From Pseudoalteromonas ruthenica (GTDB lineage Bacteria > Pseudomonadota > Gammaproteobacteria > Enterobacterales > Alteromonadaceae): 64,000 bases of DNA. Position numbers and translations under genes: made by a program. The notes below the pieces were generated by a model that was given only the letters and a program-made list of their open reading frames with translations, ran no database searches and was not told the origin of the DNA. The DNA lies in the NCBI RefSeq assembly GCF_008808095.1, contig NZ_CP023396.1, positions 2,683,501-2,747,500 of the forward strand, written 5' to 3'. Positions 51,049 to 60,273 of the stretch are shown piece after piece (positions within the stretch are counted from its first letter, which is position 1; each line of letters begins with the position of its first letter).

Positions 51049-51128
51049 ACCATTTATATAAAACAGCAGTAACCTTTGCTTTAACGCTGTGTTAAAATTA
51101 AGTAATCAACAAGGCTTGTGAGAAAATA

Positions 51129-52358
51129 ATGGCAAAACAACAACAAGCAAACCAATTGGATACTTTCCAGTGGGTGGGTGTAAGCACTCGTGGCAAAAAG
51201 CTTGAAGGTGAACTAACCGGTACCAGTATCGCCTTAGTAAAAGCCCAATTGCGCAAGCAAGGGATCACACCTTCTAAAGTTAAACGCAAACCCAAACCTC
51301 TATTTGGACTTTCTGGCGAGAAGAAGATATCAGCTAAAGATATTGCTATGTTTACCCGGCAACTAGCTACCATGTTGCTTGCAGGGGTGTCCTTGGTTCA
51401 GGCCATAGATATGATTGCCGATGGTTCTGAGAACAAGAGCGTTAAAAATCTCCTTCGCAGTATCGGAGAGGAAGTAAAGGCAGGCCAACCTCTGAGTACA
51501 GCATTACGTAAACATCCCAAATATTTTGATGATTTGTATTGCGATTTAGTTGCATCTGGTGAGCAGTCAGGTGCGCTAGATAGAATTTTTGACCGAGTCG
51601 CTCTTTACAAAGAAAAAGCAGAAGCTCTTAAATCGAAAATCAAAAAGGCGATGTTTTACCCTGTAGCCGTAATATTCGTAGCGGCAATCGTAACTTCTAT
51701 ATTGCTGATTTTTGTGGTGCCCCAGTTTAAAGAAATATTCGAGGGCTTTGGCGCCGAACTCCCTGCCTTTACTCTTTTAGTGATCAGTATTTCAGAGTTT
51801 ATGCAAGCATACTGGTGGATCGCTGTATTGGTACTGGGCATAGGTGGTTACGTTTTCAAACAAGCACATCGACGCAATAAACAGCTACGAGATAATGTTG
51901 ATAAGCTCATTCTGAAAACTCCTATCGTTGGTTCTATCTTAAATAAGGCAGCTGTGGCGCGTTATGCTCGAACTTTATCGACTACTTTTGCCGCAGGTGT
52001 ACCTTTAGTGGATGCACTAGATTCAGCAGCAGGAGCTTCAGGTAATGCGGTTTATCGCGATGCGATTTTAGATATTAAAGCTGAGGTCAGCTCTGGTAAC
52101 CCAATGAACTGGGCAATGCGTAACTCTAATATCTTTCCCGATATGGTGATTCAAATGGTCGCCATTGGTGAAGAGTCAGGTTCACTGGATGATATGCTTG
52201 CTAAGGTGGCAACCATTTATGAGCAAGAAGTAGACGATGCCGTGGACGGCCTCTCAAGCCTGTTAGAGCCACTCATTATGGCTGTGCTAGGGGTGCTAAT
52301 CGGTGGCCTTATTATCGCCATGTACCTGCCTATATTCCAACTCGGTTCTGTTATTTAG
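51129..52358 (+). CDS. pilC: Type IV pilus inner-membrane platform protein PilC
   Basis: A 409-residue polytopic protein with two T2SSF domains. FTRQLATMLLAGVSLVQAI and ARYARTLSTTFAAGVPLVDA are the two repeats, each followed by the VASGEQSG and VAIGEESGSLDDML loops. The C-terminal helix ends MAVLGVLIGGLIIAMYLPIF. PilC anchors PilB to the pilus base. It starts 80 bases after pilB and runs directly into pilD. Confidence 0.96.
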   Translation: MAKQQQANQLDTFQWVGVSTRGKKLEGELTGTSIALVKAQLRKQGITPSKVKRKPKPLFGLSGEKKISAKDIAMFTRQLATMLLAGVSLVQAIDMIADGSENKSVKNLLRSIGEEVKAGQPLSTALRKHPKYFDDLYCDLVASGEQSGALDRIFDRVALYKEKAEALKSKIKKAMFYPVAVIFVAAIVTSILLIFVVPQFKEIFEGFGAELPAFTLLVISISEFMQAYWWIAVLVLGIGGYVFKQAHRRNKQLRDNVDKLILKTPIVGSILNKAAVARYARTLSTTFAAGVPLVDALDSAAGASGNAVYRDAILDIKAEVSSGNPMNWAMRNSNIFPDMVIQMVAIGEESGSLDDMLAKVATIYEQEVDDAVDGLSSLLEPLIMAVLGVLIGGLIIAMYLPIFQLGSVI

Positions 52359-53255
52359 ATGTTTTCAGAAGTACTCGAATTAATGAAAAGCGAGCCGTGG
52401 TTTTTTATAACCACGGTTCTTTTTGTATCCTTAGCTGTAGGTAGCTTCCTCAATGTGGTTATTTACCGCATTCCAAAGATGATGCAAAATCAATGGCAGT
52501 CAGAGTGTCGCTTACTACTTGCCGATGAATTGGCATCAAAAAGTGAACAAAGCCAATCAGCATCCGCTCCTTTTAACCTTCTAACGCCAGCTTCGACTTG
52601 CCCGAAATGTAATAACAAAATCAAGCCTTGGCACAATATCCCCCTGCTCAGTTGGCTATTTTTAAAGGGCCAATGCGCTTACTGCCAGGCGCCTATCTCT
52701 ATTCGCTATCCAGCTATAGAGCTCATCACTGCGGTTCTAAGTTTAGTTGTCGCGCTTACCTTTGGCCCCACTCAACTAACCGTGCTTTACATCATTATCA
52801 CCTGGGTATTGGTGGCACTGACATTCATAGACATAGACCATATGCTGTTGCCAGATCAGCTGACGTTACCGCTGTTATGGCTGGCTTTATTAGCAAGTGT
52901 TGCAGGGATCACCATAGAACCGAGTGCAGCACTAATTGGCGCTGCCGCAGGCTACCTTAGCTTATGGAGCGTTTATTGGCTGTTCAAATTGCTGACCGGT
53001 AAAGAAGGGATGGGCTATGGTGACTTTAAACTACTGGCGGTATTTGGTGCCTTATTAGGTTGGCAAGCATTACTGATGATCATACTCCTGTCTAGCATTG
53101 TGGGTGCCGTAATTGGGATTACCTTACTCTCTGTTCAAGGCAAAGATAAGGCAACCCCGATTCCATTTGGGCCTTATATTGCCATTGCTGGCTGGATAGC
53201 CATGCTTTGGGGAGAGCAAATCCAAGGCGCTTATTTCGGCGCTATTTTGGGTTAA
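52359..53255 (+). CDS. pilD: Prepilin peptidase / N-methyltransferase PilD
   Basis: A 298-residue membrane protease that removes the PilA leader and methylates the new N-terminus. The cytoplasmic loop carries two cysteine pairs, CPKC and CAYC, typical of bifunctional enzymes. The catalytic aspartates are in FIDIDHMLLPDQLTLP and GMGYGDFKLLAVFG (GxGD). Its ATG directly follows the pilC stop codon. GspB/MSHA-type pseudopilins elsewhere in the genome would also depend on it. Confidence 0.96.
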   Translation: MFSEVLELMKSEPWFFITTVLFVSLAVGSFLNVVIYRIPKMMQNQWQSECRLLLADELASKSEQSQSASAPFNLLTPASTCPKCNNKIKPWHNIPLLSWLFLKGQCAYCQAPISIRYPAIELITAVLSLVVALTFGPTQLTVLYIIITWVLVALTFIDIDHMLLPDQLTLPLLWLALLASVAGITIEPSAALIGAAAGYLSLWSVYWLFKLLTGKEGMGYGDFKLLAVFGALLGWQALLMIILLSSIVGAVIGITLLSVQGKDKATPIPFGPYIAIAGWIAMLWGEQIQGAYFGAILG

Positions 53256-53262
53256 AGCAACG

Positions 53263-53868
53263 ATGTGGACGCTTGGTCTAACCGGAGGGATAGGCTCTGG
53301 TAAATCAACCGTTAGCGCCTTGTTTCAGCAGTTTGGCATCACGGTTGTCGATGCCGATGTTGTTGCTCGCCAGGTCGTACAGCCAGGCACTAACGGGTTA
53401 GCCGGCATCGTTAGCCGTCATGGCCGTTCGCTGTTGTTGGATGATGGTAGCCTTAATCGCGCTAAGCTACGTGACATCATTTTTGCAGACGAAAGCGAAA
53501 AGCAGTGGTTAAATGCGCATTTGCATCCACTTATTCGCACTGAGATGCTCACCCAACTGGAACAGGCACAAAGTGCCTATGCAATCCTTGAGGCGCCACT
53601 ACTTTTTGAAAACAGCCTTGATAAGTATTGTCAGCGCACCTTATTGATCGATGTGCCTGAGACTGTGCAAATAAGTCGTACTTGCGCTCGAGACAATATC
53701 ACTGAGCAGCAGGCAAACGCTATCTTAAAGGCACAAATGTCACGCCAAGATAAAGTCGCAAAGGCCAACGATATTATCTCTAATGCTGGGGTAATCGCTG
53801 ACCTCAGTGCCAAGGTGTCTCTGTACCACCAAAACTATTTGCACCTCGCCAATTTGCATTCCCGCTAA
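53263..53868 (+). CDS. coaE: Dephospho-CoA kinase
   Basis: A 201-residue kinase for the last step of CoA synthesis. It starts with the P-loop GLTGGIGSGKSTVS, followed by VDADVVARQVVQPGTNG, HLHPLIRTEM and EAPLLFENSLDKYC. It sits seven bases after pilD, a placement conserved in many gammaproteobacteria. It lies between the two pilB copies and is essential, so a recombination deletion between them would be lethal. Confidence 0.95.
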   Translation: MWTLGLTGGIGSGKSTVSALFQQFGITVVDADVVARQVVQPGTNGLAGIVSRHGRSLLLDDGSLNRAKLRDIIFADESEKQWLNAHLHPLIRTEMLTQLEQAQSAYAILEAPLLFENSLDKYCQRTLLIDVPETVQISRTCARDNITEQQANAILKAQMSRQDKVAKANDIISNAGVIADLSAKVSLYHQNYLHLANLHSR

Positions 53869-53911
53869 GATCGATAACACTTAATGTTACAGCTTGTAAT
53901 AGCTTAAATCA

Positions 53912-53940
53912 TTGAGCTTGCTATACATTATTGTTATTAA
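53912..53940 (+). promoter_or_regulatory. Candidate sigma-70 promoter for the second pilB
   Basis: TTGAGC and TATTAA are separated by 17 bases and stand about 17 bases before the start codon. The match is moderate (4 of 6 in each box), but the AT-rich 88-base gap after coaE suggests a separate promoter. Confidence 0.3.
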
Positions 53941-53956
53941 CTTGGTTGCGGGACCT

Positions 53957-55636
53957 ATGAATATTAACTCACCTTTGATTCGTAAATTTATTACCTTAGG
54001 ACGTATTGACAGCGACACAGTAAAGGCGCACCAAGAGCAAAGCCGCTGCGCAGCAGAGACCATAGTCCGTAGCAGCAATATGAGTAATCAAGAACTGTTG
54101 GCACAATGTGTTGAACTCTTTCGCACTCCGTATATTGATTTGAGCTCCTTTGATCCCAGAAGCATAGACAAGCACTTGCTAAATGAGCAGTTAATTCGTC
54201 GTCATCATATGCTGCCCATTTCTACCAAGGGCAACAAGCTATTTCTCGCCGCCTCAGACCCTACTGACTACGGTGCTTTTGAAAATTACGAGTTTAGTAC
54301 CGGGCTTCAATGTGAAGTGGTGCTGGCTGATTATCGGCAAATAGATAACCTCATCGAGCAGCTGTTCGATGCCACCCACACACTGAAGCTATCGCAAGAG
54401 GACAGCGACGAACTCAGCCACCTCGCCAAACAAGACTATGATAATCATCATCCGGAACAGGGCAATGAGGATGACGACGCCCCAATTATTGTCTACATCA
54501 ATAAGATTCTCCGTGATGCCATACGCCGAGGTGCTTCTGATTTACACTTTGAGCCCTATGATGGCGACTACCGCATACGCTTTCGTATTGATGGTGTGTT
54601 ACATGAGATGGCCAATCCACCTTATGCGCTGTCCACTCGCCTTGCAGCCCGCATCAAAGTAATGTCTAAACTAGATATTTCGGAAAAGCGCAAACCCCAA
54701 GATGGCCGCATTAAGCTTACGATTTCGCCGCGTAATAGCATTGATTTTCGGGTCAGTACGTTGCCAACCATGTGGGGGGAAAAAATTGTTATGCGGGTGC
54801 TTGATTCCTCCAATGCCACTTTAGGAATTGACGCGCTCGGTTATGAGGAAGAGCAAAAGCAACTTTATCTGCACGCACTGCAACAACCTCAAGGCATGAT
54901 TCTTGTCACCGGCCCCACTGGCTCCGGAAAGACAGTCTCTCTTTACTCAGGCTTAAGCATTTTAAATACACCTGAGCGGAATATCTCTACAGCCGAAGAT
55001 CCGGTCGAAATTAACGTTAAGGGCATAAATCAAGTACAAATAAACCCTAAAGCTGAGCTTACGTTCGCTAACGCTCTTCGCGCCTTCTTACGTCAAGACC
55101 CTGATGTAGTAATGGTGGGCGAAATAAGGGACTTAGAAACGGCTGAAGTCGCCATCAAAGCCGCACAGACCGGACATTTGGTGCTCTCCACCCTGCACAC
55201 CAACTCCGCACCTGAGACTATCACACGACTTTTAAACATGGGCGTACCGGCGTACAACGTGGCTAGCTCGGTGTCGCTGATCATCGCTCAACGCTTAGCA
55301 CGCCGCCTTTGCAAATACTGTAAAGAGCCAGAGCAGCTCCCAACGGAAGAACTTATTAAGCAAGGGTTTGATGCTAACTCTGTGGCACAAGTAAAATTGT
55401 ATCAGGCAAAAGGTTGCGACCAGTGTACTGACGGGTACAAAGGCCGGGTGGGCATTTATGAGGTATTAGAAGTTTCAGCGGATATTGCCAAAGTGATTGT
55501 TTCCGGTGGTAGCTCGATAGATATCGCCGAAACAGCCAAGGAAGCAGGCTGTGCGACATTGCGTCAATCGGGGCTACGTAAAGCTGCAGAGGGCATTACC
55601 TCACTATCTGAGATTAATCGTGTTACGCGGCTGTAG
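53957..55636 (+). CDS. Second PilB-type pilus extension ATPase (paralogue)
   Basis: A complete 559-residue PilB paralogue in the same orientation as the first. The motor core is intact: Walker [18 protein letters not shown], Walker [21 protein letters not shown], His box [14 protein letters not shown], and cysteine pairs CKYC and CDQC. Across about 160 motor residues I count roughly 20 differences from the first copy; the N-terminal 150 residues differ much more, and synonymous sites differ throughout. It is thus an old duplicate under selection. It occupies the place where zapD usually lies between coaE and yacG. ATG 53957 matches the first copy (MNLNSPL/MNINSPL). Confidence 0.92.
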   Translation: MNINSPLIRKFITLGRIDSDTVKAHQEQSRCAAETIVRSSNMSNQELLAQCVELFRTPYIDLSSFDPRSIDKHLLNEQLIRRHHMLPISTKGNKLFLAASDPTDYGAFENYEFSTGLQCEVVLADYRQIDNLIEQLFDATHTLKLSQEDSDELSHLAKQDYDNHHPEQGNEDDDAPIIVYINKILRDAIRRGASDLHFEPYDGDYRIRFRIDGVLHEMANPPYALSTRLAARIKVMSKLDISEKRKPQDGRIKLTISPRNSIDFRVSTLPTMWGEKIVMRVLDSSNATLGIDALGYEEEQKQLYLHALQQPQGMILVTGPTGSGKTVSLYSGLSILNTPERNISTAEDPVEINVKGINQVQINPKAELTFANALRAFLRQDPDVVMVGEIRDLETAEVAIKAAQTGHLVLSTLHTNSAPETITRLLNMGVPAYNVASSVSLIIAQRLARRLCKYCKEPEQLPTEELIKQGFDANSVAQVKLYQAKGCDQCTDGYKGRVGIYEVLEVSADIAKVIVSGGSSIDIAETAKEAGCATLRQSGLRKAAEGITSLSEINRVTRL

Positions 55637-55713
55637 GTTGTACTTATAGGCCTTTTAAAGCGCCCTGCTCTCAGTTACACTGCCGCCATGAAAGTTTCAC
55701 ATCCCCTAATACT

Positions 55714-55953
55714 ATGCCTACCATTGTAAAATGCCCAACTTGCGAAAGGCAGGTGACCTGGTCTGCACAAAGCCCCTATCGCCCGTTTTGTAGTAAACGT
55801 TGTCAGCTGATTGATCTAGGCGAGTGGTCTAGTGAAAACAACAAAATCTCTACTGCAATGAATGGTGACAGCGAAGGCGTCGATAAGGCTGAATTCATAG
55901 AAGAAATTGAAGCTATGCTAGCGCAAAATGATGATTCGTTTTTTAAAGACTAA
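55714..55953 (+). CDS. yacG: DNA gyrase inhibitor YacG
   Basis: A 79-residue zinc-binding protein. Four cysteines in KCPTCERQV and [14 protein letters not shown] form the single zinc site that binds GyrB in E. coli. The acidic C-terminus is normal. Coupling with coaE and pilBCD is conserved in gammaproteobacteria. It is convergent with the YggN gene, with eight bases between the stops. Confidence 0.93.
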   Translation: MPTIVKCPTCERQVTWSAQSPYRPFCSKRCQLIDLGEWSSENNKISTAMNGDSEGVDKAEFIEEIEAMLAQNDDSFFKD

Positions 55954-55961
55954 CGGCTGGG

Positions 55962-56741
55962 TTAGCTCGAGGTTTTAATATTCACCAAGTCAAAATCAGC
56001 CAATTCAGGTACAATCTGCTGGAGTTTTGATTCTGTTTTGTCAAGCGCATTCAAACATCTGCAATATTCAACAGACTTTTGTTCAAGCTGCTGCGCTTTT
56101 TTCTGTAACGACTTATCGATTTCCGCTGTGATGATCTCCATGCGCTGACCCATATCGTTAATGCGCTCTTCGATATTTCCCTCTCGAGATTGGAATGCGT
56201 CGCCCAGTGACACCAGTATGGCTCCCAAAGAGCCTTGGATTGCGGTGTGAATTTTCTTCGATACTTCTTGGGCAAAAAAGTCATCTAGTTTGGATAACGA
56301 TTGCGGCGCAATAAAGAAAAAGTCGTCTCCACGCTTAAACTTATCGCGTAACGCTCGTTCTACATACTGTAACTGTGTTTTAAGAATTTCCGGCTCTTTG
56401 TCAGATAGGCCCGTGACCACATCCTCAATGGCACTTAGCCCAATATTAACGCCATCGGTGGCGAGGTCTACTAACTCTGGAACAGTGTCGCGGATCATCA
56501 TGCTATATTGATGCAGCACCGCTGTCTCTTGCTCGTTCAGTTCAATCCACTGCCCACGCACAACCAACTGCTGGTCTTGGTTTATTTGCACACGGGTTTG
56601 GTTGTTATCAACGATGCGAATAATATCGTCAGTGATAATAAGCCCGTGGGTTAGTTCCACGTCACAATGAGTCTGGGCATGTACGTTGTGTACACCCACT
56701 ATGGATAACATGACAGACAGACCCAACCAACGCAGTGACAT
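55962..56741 (-). CDS. Exported YggN family protein (DUF2884)
   Basis: A 259-residue protein with signal peptide LRWLGLSVMLSIVGVHNVHA. The mature part begins THCDVELTHGLIIT and contains VVRGQWIELNEQETAVLHQY, matching the E. coli YggN layout (DUF2884, function unknown). The C-terminal half is largely alpha-helical with a coiled coil and a CRC motif. GGGAG precedes ATG 56741. No operon partner; the upstream gene encodes a solute-binding protein with 123 bases between. Confidence 0.85.
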   Translation of the reverse strand: MSLRWLGLSVMLSIVGVHNVHAQTHCDVELTHGLIITDDIIRIVDNNQTRVQINQDQQLVVRGQWIELNEQETAVLHQYSMMIRDTVPELVDLATDGVNIGLSAIEDVVTGLSDKEPEILKTQLQYVERALRDKFKRGDDFFFIAPQSLSKLDDFFAQEVSKKIHTAIQGSLGAILVSLGDAFQSREGNIEERINDMGQRMEIITAEIDKSLQKKAQQLEQKSVEYCRCLNALDKTESKLQQIVPELADFDLVNIKTSS

Positions 56742-56864
56742 AGCAACTCCCAAATAAGCTGCGCTAAGATTATCAAAGAGTGACCATGAAGCAAATAGGC
56801 AAATTTTTTGTTAGCCCTGCGCTTCATAAGTAAAACAGTAAGGAACTACCGCTTGTTCAACATG

Positions 56865-57680
56865 TTAAGGTGACTCAAGGTAAAAAGGGTTGGCCAGCAT
56901 AATATGTCGGCGTGACGCTAACGACAGCGTCTCTAGGTTGGCTGAGAAGTAGCGTGTAAATAGCGCATCAAACTCACCGCGCTGGATAAGCACATCCAAC
57001 CCCTGTCGAAGGTGTGCCGCTAACTCAGGCCGATTCTTAGAGACAAAGAAGTAAAATGCACTCGGGTAATTAAGCACAACGTGATCAACAATTTGTAGCT
57101 GCATCTGCTGATGGGCTTTTAGTTCATCAACCACTTCAATCACGGAGCGAGGAAAATAATCGACCCGCTGCTGCGCTGTTAAGCGAAACATCGTTTGATA
57201 ATTTGCTACAGCTTTTACCGGTAAATTGTTAGCGGCGAGTATGTTGGTATCTGGCCAATCATGACCTTGCACAGCGCTGAACTGGCGTAGCTGCGATACT
57301 GACTCTACGGCGCTGAGTGCCCTTGCCAGTTTCGGGTGCGCAAGCAGTACTCGCTGACCAATGAGCCCTTTAAATAGCGGTACCTTAACCGCAATAGCTA
57401 ACTTTTCTCGTGCTGGGCTAGCCATACTCCAGTGCACATCGACGCGCTCACCATCAAGCATATACAAAATACGCTGTTGATGCGGATGCACATCAACATA
57501 ACTGATAGTATATGGCTTATCACTGATTGCTAATGCGCTTTGCAATAGCGCTTGTAAGTAATAATCACGGGGATACAGAGGCCGCATCTCTTGGGCAACA
57601 CGAACTATTTGCTGAGCGTAAACAGGGACACACAGCATAAGTGAAAACAACAGTGCCCTTGTTAATAATCCCTCAACCAT
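56865..57680 (-). CDS. Periplasmic solute-binding protein (SBP_bac_3-like), orphan
   Basis: A 271-residue exported protein (signal LLTRALLFSLMLCVPVYA) of the type II periplasmic binding fold, with VHWSMASPAREKLAIAVKVP, AVQGHDWPDTNILA, and VVLNYPSAFYFFVSKNRPEL near the end. It has the size of amino-acid-binding proteins, but no permease or ATPase is adjacent; such orphans sometimes act as sensors. Two adjacent ATGs are possible; AGGAGG is better spaced for 57680 than for 57683. It follows the EAL-GGDEF gene by 70 bases on the same strand. Confidence 0.8.
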   Translation of the reverse strand: MVEGLLTRALLFSLMLCVPVYAQQIVRVAQEMRPLYPRDYYLQALLQSALAISDKPYTISYVDVHPHQQRILYMLDGERVDVHWSMASPAREKLAIAVKVPLFKGLIGQRVLLAHPKLARALSAVESVSQLRQFSAVQGHDWPDTNILAANNLPVKAVANYQTMFRLTAQQRVDYFPRSVIEVVDELKAHQQMQLQIVDHVVLNYPSAFYFFVSKNRPELAAHLRQGLDVLIQRGEFDALFTRYFSANLETLSLASRRHIMLANPFYLESP

Positions 57681-57752
57681 CATTCACCTCCTCAGCTCTG
57701 CGCTCAAACTACCGTCCATATTGACACAGTGCAACACAGAACTAATGTAATT

Positions 57753-59579
57753 TTATTCATGTAATGACAACGGTGAAAGCGAGTCCAGTGGCTCAGGGTG
57801 TATACGAAATAACGGTGCGGCGGGCCCGCGTCGCTGGCAGCAAAAGAGGTGGCTCCCCTTGTGACGTTTAGCCTCTTTTTTTGCATCGGTCGCTAATGTC
57901 GCAACTTGGTGACTATTATCGCAGCTACGTGTATCTGGTGTGACTAACCCCACGGCCAAAGCCAATAACGGCACAAACTGACGCTGCCCTTCACGATTAC
58001 AGCTCCAATAACCTTGCGCTGCGATATGCTCAGGGCTAAAAAAGCGCCGAACCTGAGTATCAAAATCAGCAATCACAGCCTGGCAGGTAGCACTGGCATC
58101 CTCACCATCAAATACAACCATAAAGTCATCACCGCCAATATGGCCAATAAAGCAGGGAACGGCTTGGCAATGACTGCGGATGATATCGGCCAATAATTTA
58201 ATCACGCTATCGCCGCTGGCATAGCCATATAAATCATTGAATTGTTTGAAATGGTTCAAATCAAAGTAAGCAATGGAAAAGGCACGGTTGCTGCGCAAAC
58301 GGTGCTCAATCGCATCATTAATGGCGATATTGCCGGGTAACATGGTCAGTGGGTTAGCGTGCTGTGCATGACGTACTTTTTCTTCGGTCATGTGCTTGAG
58401 AATTTGCCGCAGATGCACGACACCTAAATACTTACCGCCTCGAGTAACGATGATATAGCGACGGATATCAAAATCATTGTCGGTAATTTGCCGGCTCACT
58501 CTATCAAGCTGTTCATTTTCATCAACCACGAGTGGCTCGGCGTCCATCAACGACGCTATCGGCTTTTTGTCATATAAAGCATGACCATAAGGTGAAGCAA
58601 ACACTTCTGTTAACTGCTCTTTGTATAGCAAGCCAACGGGCTGGTGATACTGATCAATAACAACCAGTGAAAACAGCGCCTTATCGTTATCAAAAATACG
58701 CTGCGCCTCTCGACACAAAGTGTGTTGGCAGATAGCTTGTTGCTCTATCGCTAACCATCCCACCGCCAGCGATGGCTCGACAAAGTGCTGATGGTGAGTG
58801 TGCCCTAAACTTTGAAAGCGTTGTGTCTCAAATTGCTGGCTAGGCTCTGCACTCGGGCGTTCGAATAAATACCCCTGTACCGTATGTAGCTCGAGTGTTC
58901 GTAACAATTGAAACTCTTCTTCTCGCTCTATTCCCTCGGCGACTACCCGAGTATGTGTGGCTTTTGCTAGCTCCGTTATAGACTTTAAAAACTCTTTTTT
59001 CACCGGACTTTGATCGCAATGATCAATAAAGTAGCGGTCTATTTTGACAATATCGGGTTGTATTTCTGACCACTGTTTAAGCCCTGAATACCCCGCCCCT
59101 AAATCATCAATGGCGATGAGAAAACCAAGCTGGCGGTAATGTGCAACCGCTTTGCGTAACTGCTCGGTATTATCCACTTTGTCTTGCTCGGTGAGCTCGA
59201 TGACTACTTGCTGCGCACCGAGGCCGTAATCGCGCAGTAGCTGCAGGGTTTGCCCTTTAGGGTGAGCCGGATCCGATAACGTGTTGGGGCTGACATTGAG
59301 AAACAACTTGCCAGCTAATTGCTGCTCGGCGAATGAGGCTATGGCCGTTTCTCGACACAGTAACTCTAATTCGGAAAGACGATGGTGCGCTACAGCACAG
59401 CTAAATAGTGCGTCGGGTCTGTGCAAAAAGCTATCTTCAGGCCCCCTGCTGAGTGCTTCATAGCCAATTATCGCTTCCTGATAGAAGTCAAAAATAGGTT
59501 GAAAAACGCAGGTAACTTGGCGCTTTTCAATAATTTCGGCTAATTCTGCTATTAATTCGGCACTCACTGCTTTGTACAC
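57753..59579 (-). CDS. EAL-CBS-GGDEF cyclic-di-GMP signalling protein
   Basis: A 608-residue cytoplasmic protein. The EAL domain (about 10-255) keeps the catalytic residues: GYEALSRG, LFLNVSPNTL, VIELTEQDK, AIDDLGAGYSGL, VKIDRYF and VAEGIEREEE. Two CBS-like repeats follow (about 275-410). The C-terminal GGDEF domain has FSIAYFDLNHFKQFNDLYGY and the signature HIGGDDFMVVF, where GGDDF replaces GGDEF/GGEEF, so cyclase activity is doubtful. Phosphodiesterase activity looks likely. The GTG start at 59579 has only a weak ribosome site. Confidence 0.9.
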   Translation of the reverse strand: MYKAVSAELIAELAEIIEKRQVTCVFQPIFDFYQEAIIGYEALSRGPEDSFLHRPDALFSCAVAHHRLSELELLCRETAIASFAEQQLAGKLFLNVSPNTLSDPAHPKGQTLQLLRDYGLGAQQVVIELTEQDKVDNTEQLRKAVAHYRQLGFLIAIDDLGAGYSGLKQWSEIQPDIVKIDRYFIDHCDQSPVKKEFLKSITELAKATHTRVVAEGIEREEEFQLLRTLELHTVQGYLFERPSAEPSQQFETQRFQSLGHTHHQHFVEPSLAVGWLAIEQQAICQHTLCREAQRIFDNDKALFSLVVIDQYHQPVGLLYKEQLTEVFASPYGHALYDKKPIASLMDAEPLVVDENEQLDRVSRQITDNDFDIRRYIIVTRGGKYLGVVHLRQILKHMTEEKVRHAQHANPLTMLPGNIAINDAIEHRLRSNRAFSIAYFDLNHFKQFNDLYGYASGDSVIKLLADIIRSHCQAVPCFIGHIGGDDFMVVFDGEDASATCQAVIADFDTQVRRFFSPEHIAAQGYWSCNREGQRQFVPLLALAVGLVTPDTRSCDNSHQVATLATDAKKEAKRHKGSHLFCCQRRGPAAPLFRIHPEPLDSLSPLSLHE

Positions 59580-59636
59580 CCAATATTAAAATGGTGGCAA
59601 AGCTTAGCAAGGGATTATGACAACGTCATGAATTGA

Positions 59637-60155
59637 CTACTTTCTCTGCAATTGCTGCTGAATGATATTGAAATGGGCTTGCGCTTTGAGTGCATGTCGA
59701 CGCGCCGACACAGTATTAACTGCGCCAGTTTGCGACTCTCTCACTGTAGCTCTAATTAGCAGCGGAAGAACTGTCGCCTCCTTAATATGATAGCAAATCG
59801 GTGCCTCAAAGGTGGGTAAAGCATCGCCATTGCGGTATTGCTCACTTAGCTCTGCATGCGTTAATTGCACGGAGCCATCAAAGCCTTGATATAAGCTCTG
59901 TAGGTACGCGTCACACTCGGGAAAGCGCAGCCTTAGATCTGGGATTTGCGCATACATAGCAACGGCTAGGGCTGTACTTATATGCTCGAGCTCTGGTGCT
60001 CGTCCTTGCAAGCGTAACTCACTGAGGAGTTGCTCACTCATGCCTAGGTACACTTGGGCTGCTGAGTTCGAATCAGCAGTTGGCTGTGGCTTGCCAACGC
60101 TATCACCGCAAGCACTTATTGTTAGCAAAGCTAAGACCAGTAAAAACAACTTCAT
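59637..60155 (-). CDS. Lipoprotein of unknown function
   Basis: A 172-residue protein with a lipoprotein signal MKLFLLVLALLTISACGDS; the lipobox ISAC gives a lipidated Cys. The remainder is helical with two more cysteines (PECDA and PICYH) that could pair. I recognise no family. ATG 60155 is preferred because it places the signal peptide at the N-terminus; the frame continues upstream. It lies after the secF terminator on the same strand. Confidence 0.7.
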   Translation of the reverse strand: MKLFLLVLALLTISACGDSVGKPQPTADSNSAAQVYLGMSEQLLSELRLQGRAPELEHISTALAVAMYAQIPDLRLRFPECDAYLQSLYQGFDGSVQLTHAELSEQYRNGDALPTFEAPICYHIKEATVLPLLIRATVRESQTGAVNTVSARRHALKAQAHFNIIQQQLQRK

Positions 60156-60224
60156 AAGACTGGGCCTGTATAACAGCTGTGACAGCGAGCTACATTCATT
60201 GTCACAACCAGGGAACTGGATATA

Positions 60225-60251
60225 TAAAAAATGCCGCATTAAAGCGGCATT
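60225..60251 (-). terminator. Terminator of the tgt-yajC-secD-secF operon
   Basis: On the minus strand AATGCCGC-TTTAAT-GCGGCATT is followed by TTTTTATA. It comes 23 bases after the secF stop. Confidence 0.85.
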
Positions 60252-60273
60252 TTCAACGTTTGACCTTTATTCT

